Assembly: GCA_963705385.1 (NCBI GenBank)
Contig: OY970075.1
Location: forward strand, 248,001-312,000
Origin: MFD02979-c5 sp963705385
Lineage (GTDB): Bacteria > Bacteroidota > Bacteroidia > Cytophagales > Amoebophilaceae
Reading direction: 5' to 3'
DNA: 64,000 nt
Shown in pieces: positions 21,418-29,333 of the stretch. Under the pieces are notes generated by a model. It did not search any database. It saw nothing but the letters and a program-made list of their open reading frames with translations, and was not told the DNA's origin. A program made the translations under genes and the position numbers. Position 1 is the stretch's first letter; each line of letters opens with the position of its first letter.

Positions 21418-21554
21418 TTCTATAAACTTAGTCTAGCTCCACTTCCCATCCATTGTGCTTGCAAAAAAGAGAAAAAAATCTAAATTTCGTCTACTAAAAA
21501 ACATAGCTCTGAATTTCACTCATACCTTGACCCTCTAATCCATTTCTCTTGACC

Positions 21555-24500
21555 ATGTATACCCAGTTTCAGCGCTTTGTAGCCACGCTCTTGCTTTTGA
21601 GTATGGCACTTCAGAGCTGCACCTCAAACCTCAAGCTTGATACTGGTGCAGCAGCAAGCCAGCCACCGGCCAGTAAAAAGCCCCTCAGAAACCTCGTAGG
21701 AGAGGAGCAGCACCCACAAGACAAGCCCATGTCCATCAGTGCTTCTAGTGAGAAGGCTCCAGCATCCCCTGCTGCTGCTCAGCTTGCTCCTACCGTCTCC
21801 CTTTTCACAGACCTGTCCCCCAGTAGTTCTCCTCATCACCCAGCAGCTCCATCCTCCCTAAGGACTGTTCTCCACAACCAAAGGCTTTCCCAAAGTATAG
21901 CCATCCCCCAGCCTCCAAAAGACTGTCCAAAGGCCCAGGCTATGTACAGTGCTCAGCCAACACAAAGGCCAAGCGCTCCGTTAGCCAAGGCTGAGGCAGT
22001 AGGTGCAGCGCCAGTGCAGCACTTGACTGCCTCCGGTGGGCAATCCATACGGTTGTCTCCAATAGAGGGGCAGTGGCAAGCGCAAGTAACTGAGCGCATA
22101 GGGCATGCGCAGCGTCAAGTGGTGCTGCCAGTTGTCTGTGCGCCTGACTGCGAGGTAGCAGCGCTCCTGGGCTATGAAGCAGGGCGGGTAGCGCAACTGT
22201 TGCATGTAGCCAAGCAAGGGTTGGATGAATTTGTCTATATAGGCAGGCAAGGCTTGCAGGGAGGGATGCAAAGCGATGAGGGTGTTTGCGAGCACGAACC
22301 TGGAGGAGATATGGTTGGAGAAGAAGGATTTGAAGAGGAAAAGGAAAGTGGACCTCCTCAGGAAGATGAAGAGCAAAAGGAGGCATTCCACCAAGAACAG
22401 AGCGCTCCTCGAGGTTCCTTGCTGAAGTTGAGGCCATTGAAACACCAAGGACCCACTGCATTGGAGCTTGCCCAAGAAGAGGCAACAGCGCTCAAAGAGG
22501 CAATAGAAGAGCAGTATGGTTTACTGATCTCTCAAGATAGGGCTGATCCGCAGCTAGTGAGGGGCTTGCTTGCTGATTTGGAGCAATTATTGGGTTTAGA
22601 GATGCTATGGACGCTAGAAGAAAGCGCTCAGGAGTACCTGGTGAGGCTCAAGAACGATGATGGGCTGCCTCTATACGGAGCCGATGTAAGAGAAAGGGTT
22701 ATGGTACTGCTAGAGCGCGCCTATGGGCAAGCGCTCAAACGAGCAGTATCTACTACCCTGCTGAAGAGGCTATCCAATCTATCCCATGAGGAGCAAGAGA
22801 AGCTAGCAGTGGCGTTAGGCCAGCTGGCAGCATTCCATCAAGAGCAGGGAAGCCAAACAGGAGATTTATCCCTTTATACCGATGCGGCAGTACTCTACCA
22901 ACATATGCTGCAGGTATGCGAAGAAGAGGCAGAGGAGGCATATAGGGGCTTAGCCGAGATTAAAGCGGCAATGATAGCCAGATGTAAGCAAGGAAAGGCT
23001 ACACTGAGTAGCAGGGTAAGCTCAGATGAGCTTCAAGAGGAAATAGCAAGGGATAAGCAAATATTACAAGATTTGAGAGTTGAGGCCAAGAGGAGAGTAG
23101 CTGAGCTAGAAGCAGCAGAGATGAGCGATGAAGGGTTGTACATTGAGAAGAGCAAGGCCCTGTTTGCTGAGATAGCACAGCGGGTTGGGGCATTTTTAGC
23201 CAGGCTTTACCAAGAGAGCGAGCAGGAGTTAGGGCCAGCGCCGTGCAAATACACGGTAATGGGGCTAGGGTCAATGGCTTTGCAGCAGATGACTCCTTAC
23301 TCAGACCTAGAATTTGCCATCCTGATGGAGGAGAACGAGAACCAAGAAGTGTTAGAAGAGCATCGAGCGTACTTCAGGGAGCTGAGCCACCTAGTACACT
23401 TGCGGGTGATCAACTTAGGAGAGACAGTCTTGTCCTCGGATCAATCCACGGCTCAACATAATCTCCGAATCAGTTTGCATCATCTAGGCAAAAGAGGGAT
23501 CAGCTTTGATTTGGGAGGCAAGACGCCCTTAGGAAGAAGTGACAAGAAGTATGAGTTGATACAGCCAGTAGCAGGAATGATGCATTACTTAAGAAATGAA
23601 GGGCACAAAATGGAGCACATAGATCAGCTACTGCCCTTTATTCTAGAGTGTACGTGTTATGTACATGGCGATCCAGGGCTTCATGCAGCTTATGTAGCGC
23701 AAAAAAGCGCGTTCTTTGCAAGAACTCAAACGGAGCAAGGGGTGCCTGTGTACCAAGCAAGAGCCTTGCAGAAGTTATTAGAGGGAGTGGTAGAGATGGA
23801 TTACAGTAAGCCAGGCCCAGGCCTAGCCAAGTTTAGTCAGGGAGGAGACTTAGCAGACTTTGAACCCAAATTTGCGAGTGAAGACGCAGGTCGGTTGTAT
23901 GATGTGAAGCAAGAAATATACCGGCTACCTGATAGGCTACTCTATAGACTAGCGATGTACTACGGGTTACTCCCCGAGAGTGGCTGGGACGCAGTAGGGC
24001 AATTGTCTAGGAGAGGTATCATCAGGAGAGAAGCAGCTCAGCACTTGGGCTATGCAGTAAGCTTTGCTACGATGCTGCGCTTAAAGATACATTTACACCA
24101 GGGCCAGCAAGGAGAGAGTATGACAGTACTAGGTGGCAATAGTCAAGAGGCGGCGCAGCAGTTTTTTGTGCTCCCCCAAGAAGCCTTACAAGAAGGGGGG
24201 AGCTTATTCAAGTACTACTACACAGCCCTGCCCTTGCACGAAAGAATGGAAGCGTTTTTCAAGGGGAGGAAAGGAGATTTTTCACTTAGTCAAGAAGAAA
24301 ATTTCTTTCAAGAAGAGTTTTTTTACAATGATAGTGATGGTGTCAGGGGGAATATACACCAGCGCGTAATGCAGCATGCAGCAGCGAAAACGTGCTATAA
24401 GAAAGTCCTGGAGAGGTATAGGGCTCTTTATCCCGGTAACCACCCCTCTGTAGCGGATTCTCTGAATAATGTGGGTAATGCCTACCAGACGCTAGGGGAA

Positions 24501-27500
24501 GCCAGCAAAGGGCTAGCGTATTTGGAGCAAGCCCTGGAGATGAGACAGGCTCTTTATCCCGCTAACCACCCTGACGTAGCTATGTCCCTGAATAACGTGG
24601 GTAGTGCCTACCAGAGGCTAGGGGAAGCCAAGAAAGGGCTAGGGTATCAAGAGCAAGCCCTGGAGATGAGACAGGCTCTTTATCCTGGTAACCACCCTCA
24701 TGTAGCTATATCCCTGAATAAGGTGGGTAGTGCCTACCAGACGCTAGGGGAAGCCAGCAAAGGGCTAGCGTATTTGGAGCAAGCCCTCCAGATGAGACAA
24801 GCCCTTTATTTCGGTAACCACCCCTCTGTAGCGGATTCCCTGAATAACGTGGGTCTAGCCTACCAGACGCTAGGGAAAGCCAGCAAAGGGCTAGGGTATT
24901 ATGAGCAAGCCCTCGAGATGATACAGGCTCTTTATCCCGGTAACCACCCCTCTGTAGCGGATTCTCTGAATAATGTGGGTAATGCCTACCAGACGCTAGG
25001 GGAAGCCAGCAAAGGGCTAGGGTATTTGGAGCAAGCCCTGGAGATGAGACAGGCTCTTTATCCCGCTAACCACCCTGACGTAGCTATGTCCCTGAATAAC
25101 GTGGGTAGTGCCTACCAGACGCTAGGGAAAGCCAGCAAAGGGCTAGGGTATTTTCAGCAAGCCCTGTGGATGAGACATGCTCTTTATCCCGGTAACCACC
25201 CTGATGTAGCAGCTTCCCTGAATAACGTGGGTAGTGCCTACCAGAGGCTAGGGGAAGCCAGCAAAGGGCTAGGGTATTTGGAGCAAGCCCTGGAGATGAG
25301 ACAGGCTCTTTATCCCGCTAACCACCCTGACGTAGCTATGTCCCTGAATAACATGGGTAGTGCCTACCAGACGCTAGGGAAAGCCAGCAAAGGGCTAGGG
25401 TATTTTCAGCAAGCCCTGTGGATGAGACATGCTCTTTATCCCGGTAACCACCCTGATGTAGCAGCTTCCCTGAATAACGTGGGTAGTGCCTACCAGAGGC
25501 TAGGGGAAGCCAGCAAAGGGCTACGGTATTATGAGCAAGCCCTGGAGATGTGTATGGCCCTTTATCCTGGTAACCACCCCTCTGTAGCGGATTCCCTGAA
25601 TAAGGTGGGAGGTGCCTACCAGACGCTAGGGGAAGCCAAGAAAGGGCTACGGTATAAAGAGCAAGCCCTGTGGATGAGACATGCTCTTTATCCCGGTAAC
25701 CACCCTGATGTAGCAGCTTCCCTGAATAACGTGGGTAGTGCCTACCAGAGGCTAGGGGAAGCCAAGAAAGGGCTAGGGTATTTTCAGCAAGCCCTAGAGA
25801 TGTGTATGGCCCTTTATCCCGGTAACCACCCTGATGTAGCAGCTTCCCTGAATAACGTGGGAGGTGCCTACGAGACGTTAGGGGAAGCTAGCAAAGGGCT
25901 AGGGTATCAAAAGCAAGCCCTGGAGATGTATAGGGCTCTTTATCCCGGTAACCACCCTGAGGTAGCAAATTCCCTGAATAGCGTGGGTAGTGCCTACCAG
26001 AGGCTAGGGGAAGCCAAGAAAGGGCTAGGGTATTATGAGCAAGCCCTTCAGATGAGACAGGCCCTTTATCCTGGTATCCACCCTGATGTAGCAGCTTCCC
26101 TGAATAACGTGGGTAGTGCCTACCAGAGGCTAGGGGAAGCCAGCAAAGGGCTAGGGTATTTGGAGCAAGCCCTCCAGATGTATAGGGCTTTTTATCCCGG
26201 TAACCACCCCGATCTAGCTACGTCCCTGGATAACGTGGGTCTAGCCTATCATACGCTAGGGGAAGCCAGCAAAGGGCTAGAGTATCAAGAGCAAGCCCTG
26301 GAGATGAGACAGGCTCTTTATCCCGGTAACCACCCTGATGTAGCTACGTCCCTGAATAACGTGGGTGCAGCCTATCAGGAGCTAGGGGAAGCCAGCAAAG
26401 GGCTAGGGTATCAAGAGCAAGCCCTGGAGATGATGCGGGTGCTCTATCCCGGTAACCACCCTGATGTAGCTATATCCCTGAATAACGTGGGAGGTGCCTA
26501 CCAGAGGCTAGGGGAAGCCAGCAAAGGGCTAGGGTATCAAGAGCAAGCCCTGGAGATGTATAGGGCTCTTTATCCCGGTAACCACCCTGATGTAGCAGAT
26601 TCCCTAAATAACGTGGGTAGTGCCTACAAGACGCTAGGGGAAGCCAGCGCCCTTGAGATGTATCGCGCGCTTTATGGGGACAAACCCCACCCTGAGCTGG
26701 TGAGTTCCTTGGGTAATGTGGGGAGTGCCTATGAAAGCTTAGCGGAGTATGGAAAAGCCAAGCAGCACTATGAGGAGGGGCTAAGGATCAGCAACAAGCT
26801 TCCTGGTGAAGCACATTTCTACATCCAGACATTTACTCAAGCTCTGAATAGACTTGTGAATCAGTGCTGTGCAGCGGCAGAACAAGCCTATGCGCAGCAT
26901 GATGTAGCAGAAGTGATACGTCATTATGAAAAAGCTCTCTCCATACCAGAGATAGGGAATAAGGATAAGAGAAGATTCATCATTTGTCACAACCTAGGGT
27001 GTATGTATCATGTAGCAGCGCTGAGTGCTACCGAAGAAGCAGTGAGGCAAACCTACCTCGACAAGGCGACCACTGCTTTTGAACAGACACTAGCATGGAG
27101 TGATGGAGTAGAAGCAGGTTTATGCACAGGGTATGGCAATTTCCTGTTAGCTACAGGGCAGCTAGCACAAGCCCATGGCTATCTCATACAAGCCATCGAC
27201 AGTGGCGATACCGAGAGCGAGCTGACCTGTGGCTTTATGGAGAAAGCAATAGTATCGCCTGTGTTACAAGCACGCATTGATCAGGATGAGCAAGTGGAGG
27301 TACGCGCTATCGATTATGCTTTTTATCTACTTATCTTTCACTATGAGGAGTTTGCACAAGCAGGCATTAGCTTGGGGCAACCCAGAGCGGCGTATTTAAG
27401 GTCCTATGCACAAAGGATCAGGGGCAGATCAGGCCAGCCAGGCCAAGAGAAGCAGGATGCGCTTGCCCATTTCCTCTTAGAGAGCCTACAGCAAGCACCG

Positions 27501-27890
27501 GGGGATGAATTAGTTGGAGGTGAAGGCGTTTGCGAGCACGAACCTGGAGGAGATATCTCTGGAGATGAAGGTGTTTGCGAGCACGAACTTGGAGGAAATA
27601 TCTCTGGAGATGAAGGCGTTTGCGAGCACGAACCTGGAGGAGATATCTCTGGAGGTAAAGGCGTTTGCGAGCACGAACCTGGAGGAGATATCTCTGGAGG
27701 TAAAGGTGTTTGCGAGCACAAACTTGGAGGAAATATTTCTGGATCGGAGTCCTTTAAAAAAGATAAAAAAAATAAAGATTTAAAGGATCTCAAAGGCAAC
27801 CCGCTAATCTCCTTCTGGATACCCCATGAGCTGTCCGCTCCCATACAATTCATAACACAATTCCTCGATTCTTCATGCGCCCGTCAGTAG
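21555..27890 (+). CDS. Giant lipoprotein with nucleotidyltransferase-like domain and TPR array
   Basis: About 2111 residues. The start is the ATG at 21555, giving a lipoprotein signal with lipobox ALQSC. A proline/alanine-rich region to ~250 holds one CEHEPGG repeat unit. Helical sequence follows, with a polymerase-beta-type nucleotidyltransferase motif at about 568-590 (GLGSMALQQMTPYSDLEFAI: GS, then D-x-E), resembling DUF294/GlnD-type domains. A helical block continues to ~940 with LGRSDKKYELIQP and CTCYVHGDPGLHAAY. From ~955 there are 18 nearly identical 42-residue TPRs (LYPGNHPDVA type), then diverged TPRs to ~1970, a five-unit 15-residue repeat at 1991-2065, and a few residues matching the start of an ankyrin-like module (DLKGNPLI) before the frame ends. 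Remains of that module continue after the stop, so the C-terminus looks truncated. A surface or host-directed role is inferred; the transferred group and target are unknown. Confidence 0.85.
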   Translation: MYTQFQRFVATLLLLSMALQSCTSNLKLDTGAAASQPPASKKPLRNLVGEEQHPQDKPMSISASSEKAPASPAAAQLAPTVSLFTDLSPSSSPHHPAAPSSLRTVLHNQRLSQSIAIPQPPKDCPKAQAMYSAQPTQRPSAPLAKAEAVGAAPVQHLTASGGQSIRLSPIEGQWQAQVTERIGHAQRQVVLPVVCAPDCEVAALLGYEAGRVAQLLHVAKQGLDEFVYIGRQGLQGGMQSDEGVCEHEPGGDMVGEEGFEEEKESGPPQEDEEQKEAFHQEQSAPRGSLLKLRPLKHQGPTALELAQEEATALKEAIEEQYGLLISQDRADPQLVRGLLADLEQLLGLEMLWTLEESAQEYLVRLKNDDGLPLYGADVRERVMVLLERAYGQALKRAVSTTLLKRLSNLSHEEQEKLAVALGQLAAFHQEQGSQTGDLSLYTDAAVLYQHMLQVCEEEAEEAYRGLAEIKAAMIARCKQGKATLSSRVSSDELQEEIARDKQILQDLRVEAKRRVAELEAAEMSDEGLYIEKSKALFAEIAQRVGAFLARLYQESEQELGPAPCKYTVMGLGSMALQQMTPYSDLEFAILMEENENQEVLEEHRAYFRELSHLVHLRVINLGETVLSSDQSTAQHNLRISLHHLGKRGISFDLGGKTPLGRSDKKYELIQPVAGMMHYLRNEGHKMEHIDQLLPFILECTCYVHGDPGLHAAYVAQKSAFFARTQTEQGVPVYQARALQKLLEGVVEMDYSKPGPGLAKFSQGGDLADFEPKFASEDAGRLYDVKQEIYRLPDRLLYRLAMYYGLLPESGWDAVGQLSRRGIIRREAAQHLGYAVSFATMLRLKIHLHQGQQGESMTVLGGNSQEAAQQFFVLPQEALQEGGSLFKYYYTALPLHERMEAFFKGRKGDFSLSQEENFFQEEFFYNDSDGVRGNIHQRVMQHAAAKTCYKKVLERYRALYPGNHPSVADSLNNVGNAYQTLGEASKGLAYLEQALEMRQALYPANHPDVAMSLNNVGSAYQRLGEAKKGLGYQEQALEMRQALYPGNHPHVAISLNKVGSAYQTLGEASKGLAYLEQALQMRQALYFGNHPSVADSLNNVGLAYQTLGKASKGLGYYEQALEMIQALYPGNHPSVADSLNNVGNAYQTLGEASKGLGYLEQALEMRQALYPANHPDVAMSLNNVGSAYQTLGKASKGLGYFQQALWMRHALYPGNHPDVAASLNNVGSAYQRLGEASKGLGYLEQALEMRQALYPANHPDVAMSLNNMGSAYQTLGKASKGLGYFQQALWMRHALYPGNHPDVAASLNNVGSAYQRLGEASKGLRYYEQALEMCMALYPGNHPSVADSLNKVGGAYQTLGEAKKGLRYKEQALWMRHALYPGNHPDVAASLNNVGSAYQRLGEAKKGLGYFQQALEMCMALYPGNHPDVAASLNNVGGAYETLGEASKGLGYQKQALEMYRALYPGNHPEVANSLNSVGSAYQRLGEAKKGLGYYEQALQMRQALYPGIHPDVAASLNNVGSAYQRLGEASKGLGYLEQALQMYRAFYPGNHPDLATSLDNVGLAYHTLGEASKGLEYQEQALEMRQALYPGNHPDVATSLNNVGAAYQELGEASKGLGYQEQALEMMRVLYPGNHPDVAISLNNVGGAYQRLGEASKGLGYQEQALEMYRALYPGNHPDVADSLNNVGSAYKTLGEASALEMYRALYGDKPHPELVSSLGNVGSAYESLAEYGKAKQHYEEGLRISNKLPGEAHFYIQTFTQALNRLVNQCCAAAEQAYAQHDVAEVIRHYEKALSIPEIGNKDKRRFIICHNLGCMYHVAALSATEEAVRQTYLDKATTAFEQTLAWSDGVEAGLCTGYGNFLLATGQLAQAHGYLIQAIDSGDTESELTCGFMEKAIVSPVLQARIDQDEQVEVRAIDYAFYLLIFHYEEFAQAGISLGQPRAAYLRSYAQRIRGRSGQPGQEKQDALAHFLLESLQQAPGDELVGGEGVCEHEPGGDISGDEGVCEHELGGNISGDEGVCEHEPGGDISGGKGVCEHEPGGDISGGKGVCEHKLGGNISGSESFKKDKKNKDLKDLKGNPLISFWIPHELSAPIQFITQFLDSSCARQ
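22275..22319 (+). repeat. Single copy of the 45-bp CEHEPGG repeat
   Basis: Codes for DEGVCEHEPGGDMVG and is nearly identical to the tandem units at 27519-27743 of the same gene, 5.2 kb away. Confidence 0.85.
24418..26650 (+). repeat. 18 tandem 126-bp TPR-coding repeats
   Basis: Same unit as at 10-2668. A two-unit block (252 bp) at about 25060-25311 is repeated almost unchanged at about 25312-25563, a recent higher-order duplication. The last unit lost part of its second helix (GEASALEM), so it is shorter. Confidence 0.9.
27519..27743 (+). repeat. Five tandem 45-bp repeats
   Basis: Five units of 45 bp start at 27519, 27564, 27609, 27654 and 27699. Each codes for a variant of DEGVCEHEPGGDISG. 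The units alternate between CEHEPGGD and CEHELGGN forms. They keep the reading frame of the giant lipoprotein. Confidence 0.92.
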
Positions 27891-28065
27891 CATCACATAA
27901 GTATTAAAGCTAGGGTAGGATCCTAACTTGCCCAATAAACGTGGCATCTATCTCCTGCACTATGGGGCGCTGAAGGACCTGGCCCTGACTAGGTGCTTGC
28001 TCGCTGCAGGGGTAGATCCCTCTGTGCAGACGCCTAAGTAGAACACCTGTTCAGGTAGCTAGATA
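27891..28065 (+). pseudogene. Decayed remains of an ankyrin-like module
   Basis: After the stop of the giant lipoprotein, other frames code for DPNLPNKRGIYLLHYGALKD, LALTRCLLAAGVDPSVQTPK and then stops. This matches the ankyrin-like modules at 2750-3990 (PLHYGAVKNL, LTRLLLQ). The giant gene therefore once read further into such a module. Confidence 0.78.
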
Positions 28066-28258
28066 GTGAGGTAGCATTTTAGCCTACCGGGTCGTTATGC
28101 CCCGCCACCTTGATTGTCTTTGGCTTTTCCTCCCCAGAAACCATTGCGACCAGGAAGCTGGGGCGCTAACAAAGCCCAAGTTTGCTCTGAAATATTGTGC
28201 CGCTGAAATGATGTAGTCCTAAGCATGTCTTTGCTAAAGGATTTAGAATACAAACTTT
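28066..28258 (-). mobile_element. Internally deleted copy of the second IS5-family element
   Basis: 28070-28120 matches the left part of the element at 14518-15188 (about 14580-14630), and 28118-28258 matches 15005-15145 of it, including the stretch TGTAGTCCTAAGCATGTCTT. About 375 bp between these parts are missing. No coding capacity remains. Confidence 0.8.
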
Positions 28259-28935
28259 ATAACTCCCAAGTCTCTTTAGCTGATACTTGTATTGAAAATA
28301 GAAAGCGCAAAGCCTTCTTCCTTGCGCAAATCAACACTTTGCTTGATTGGAAACTCATCCAATACTGCCCGAAGCCTCAAGGCAAGAAAGTCTAGCATCT
28401 ACCCTCAGAGAAGCCCACTCCTCCTTCAGAAGTAGTAACTCAAAAGGGGGGGTAGATAAAGAAGCTAAGTGGTGCAAACGAGCTCACCAGCTCTATTATG
28501 GCTATAAAAGGTACTACGTGGTCGATGGACAGGGAGGGTTGGTATTAGCAGTGCATACCACCAGTTGCTAATAGTCATGAAAGTAAGCACCTGCTAAGAC
28601 TCTTAGAAAATGTGGATCTAAGAGCAGGGAGTGAAGTATTGGCAGACAAAGGGTATAGTAGTGCAGCTAATGAGACCCTACTACATAGTTAAGGGAATTC
28701 GTAGTGGTAACAGCATAAAGCCTACTGGAAATAAGCCATTAAGTGCTTGGGGTAAATTTTATAATAAGCTGATTGGTAGAGGTAGGTATACAATAGAGCG
28801 GGTTTTGGGCGTATCAAGCGTTGGTTTCGGTGGGTTAACAACCCGCTATGTAGGCCTAGAAAAGACGCATGGTCAGCATGTACTGGAGATATAGTGTACA
28901 ATTTATATAGACTTCCTGAACTTCTTGCTTAAGGG
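28259..28935 (+). mobile_element. Decayed IS5-family element, third type
   Basis: Broken plus-strand frames code for SLADTCIENRKRKAFFLAQ and NTLLDW (IS5 N-terminus), then KEAKWCKRAHQLYYGYKRYY with VVDGQGGLVLAVHTT, LADKGYSSAANE in another frame, and NKPLSAWGKFYNKLIGRGRY, TIERV, RYVGLEKTHGQHVLEI. The order is that of an IS5-family DDE transposase, with a central deletion, stops and frameshifts. It is inserted next to the other IS remnant and directly before tRNA remains. Confidence 0.82.
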
Positions 28936-28952
28936 GGGTGGTGCTTTTTAAG

Positions 28953-28980
28953 TGTGGGGGTTCGAATTCCCCCTTGCGCA
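28953..28980 (+). pseudogene. 3' remnant of a tRNA gene
   Basis: GGGGGTTCGAATTCCCCC looks like a T-arm (loop TTCGAAT) followed by TTGCGCA as the 3' acceptor strand. No matching D- and anticodon arms are found before it; that side is IS sequence. It is likely the tail left after IS insertion or deletion. Confidence 0.55.
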
Positions 28981-29014
28981 CAACATTGGATCATTAAATC
29001 ATTATCAGTAATGG

Positions 29015-29090
29015 GGGTGATTAGCTCAGTTGGTTGAGAGCGTCCTGTTGATATCGGGGGTCGCTGGTTTGAATCCAGTATCGCCAACCA
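29015..29090 (+). tRNA. tRNA-like gene, anticodon GAU (Ile) by position
   Basis: A cloverleaf can be drawn with D-arm GCTC/GAGC, a five-base anticodon stem TCCTG/CGGGG around loop TTGATAT (anticodon GAT), T-arm GCTGG/CCAGT with loop TTTGAAT, and an encoded CCA end. Weak points are a mismatched first acceptor pair, G-T pairs in the anticodon stem and a variable loop of only 3 bases. It may be a decaying gene rather than a working tRNA. Confidence 0.55.
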
Positions 29091-29333
29091 GGCCTATTGG
29101 GTTGATAGATTATTGCATTCAGTACACAATTGTTCAATCGTTAAGTAAGGCAATGCTTCAATAGCCTAACAAGGAAAACATACTATCCAACCAACACATG
29201 ACCCAATGCCTAGAGGCACTCAGTGCATGATGCTACTTCGCCCATTATGGTCCACTAATGCATGAAAGGAATTCTCTTTCCCGTTGGGAGGGGAAAAAGG
29301 AAATATTTTTCTGTTAGGCACCCTATTAACCAC

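Larger units (their letters stand above)
21019..21554. other. Intergenic region with two hairpins, between gpmI and the giant lipoprotein gene
   Basis: About 530 bp without a convincing gene. It holds a weak terminator at 21225-21246 and a strong one at 21379-21417, annotated separately. The stretch between gpmI and the strong terminator could include a small transcript, but nothing was recognised. Confidence 0.4.

Noticed and set aside
24418..26650. CRISPR array
   Set aside because: The repeats are 126 bp, contiguous and coding, without unique spacers. The 45-bp array likewise has no spacers.
27404..27853. Minus- and alternative-frame ORFs over the 45-bp repeats
   Set aside because: They exist only because the tandem unit is open in several frames; the plus-strand lipoprotein frame is the one in continuity with the domains.
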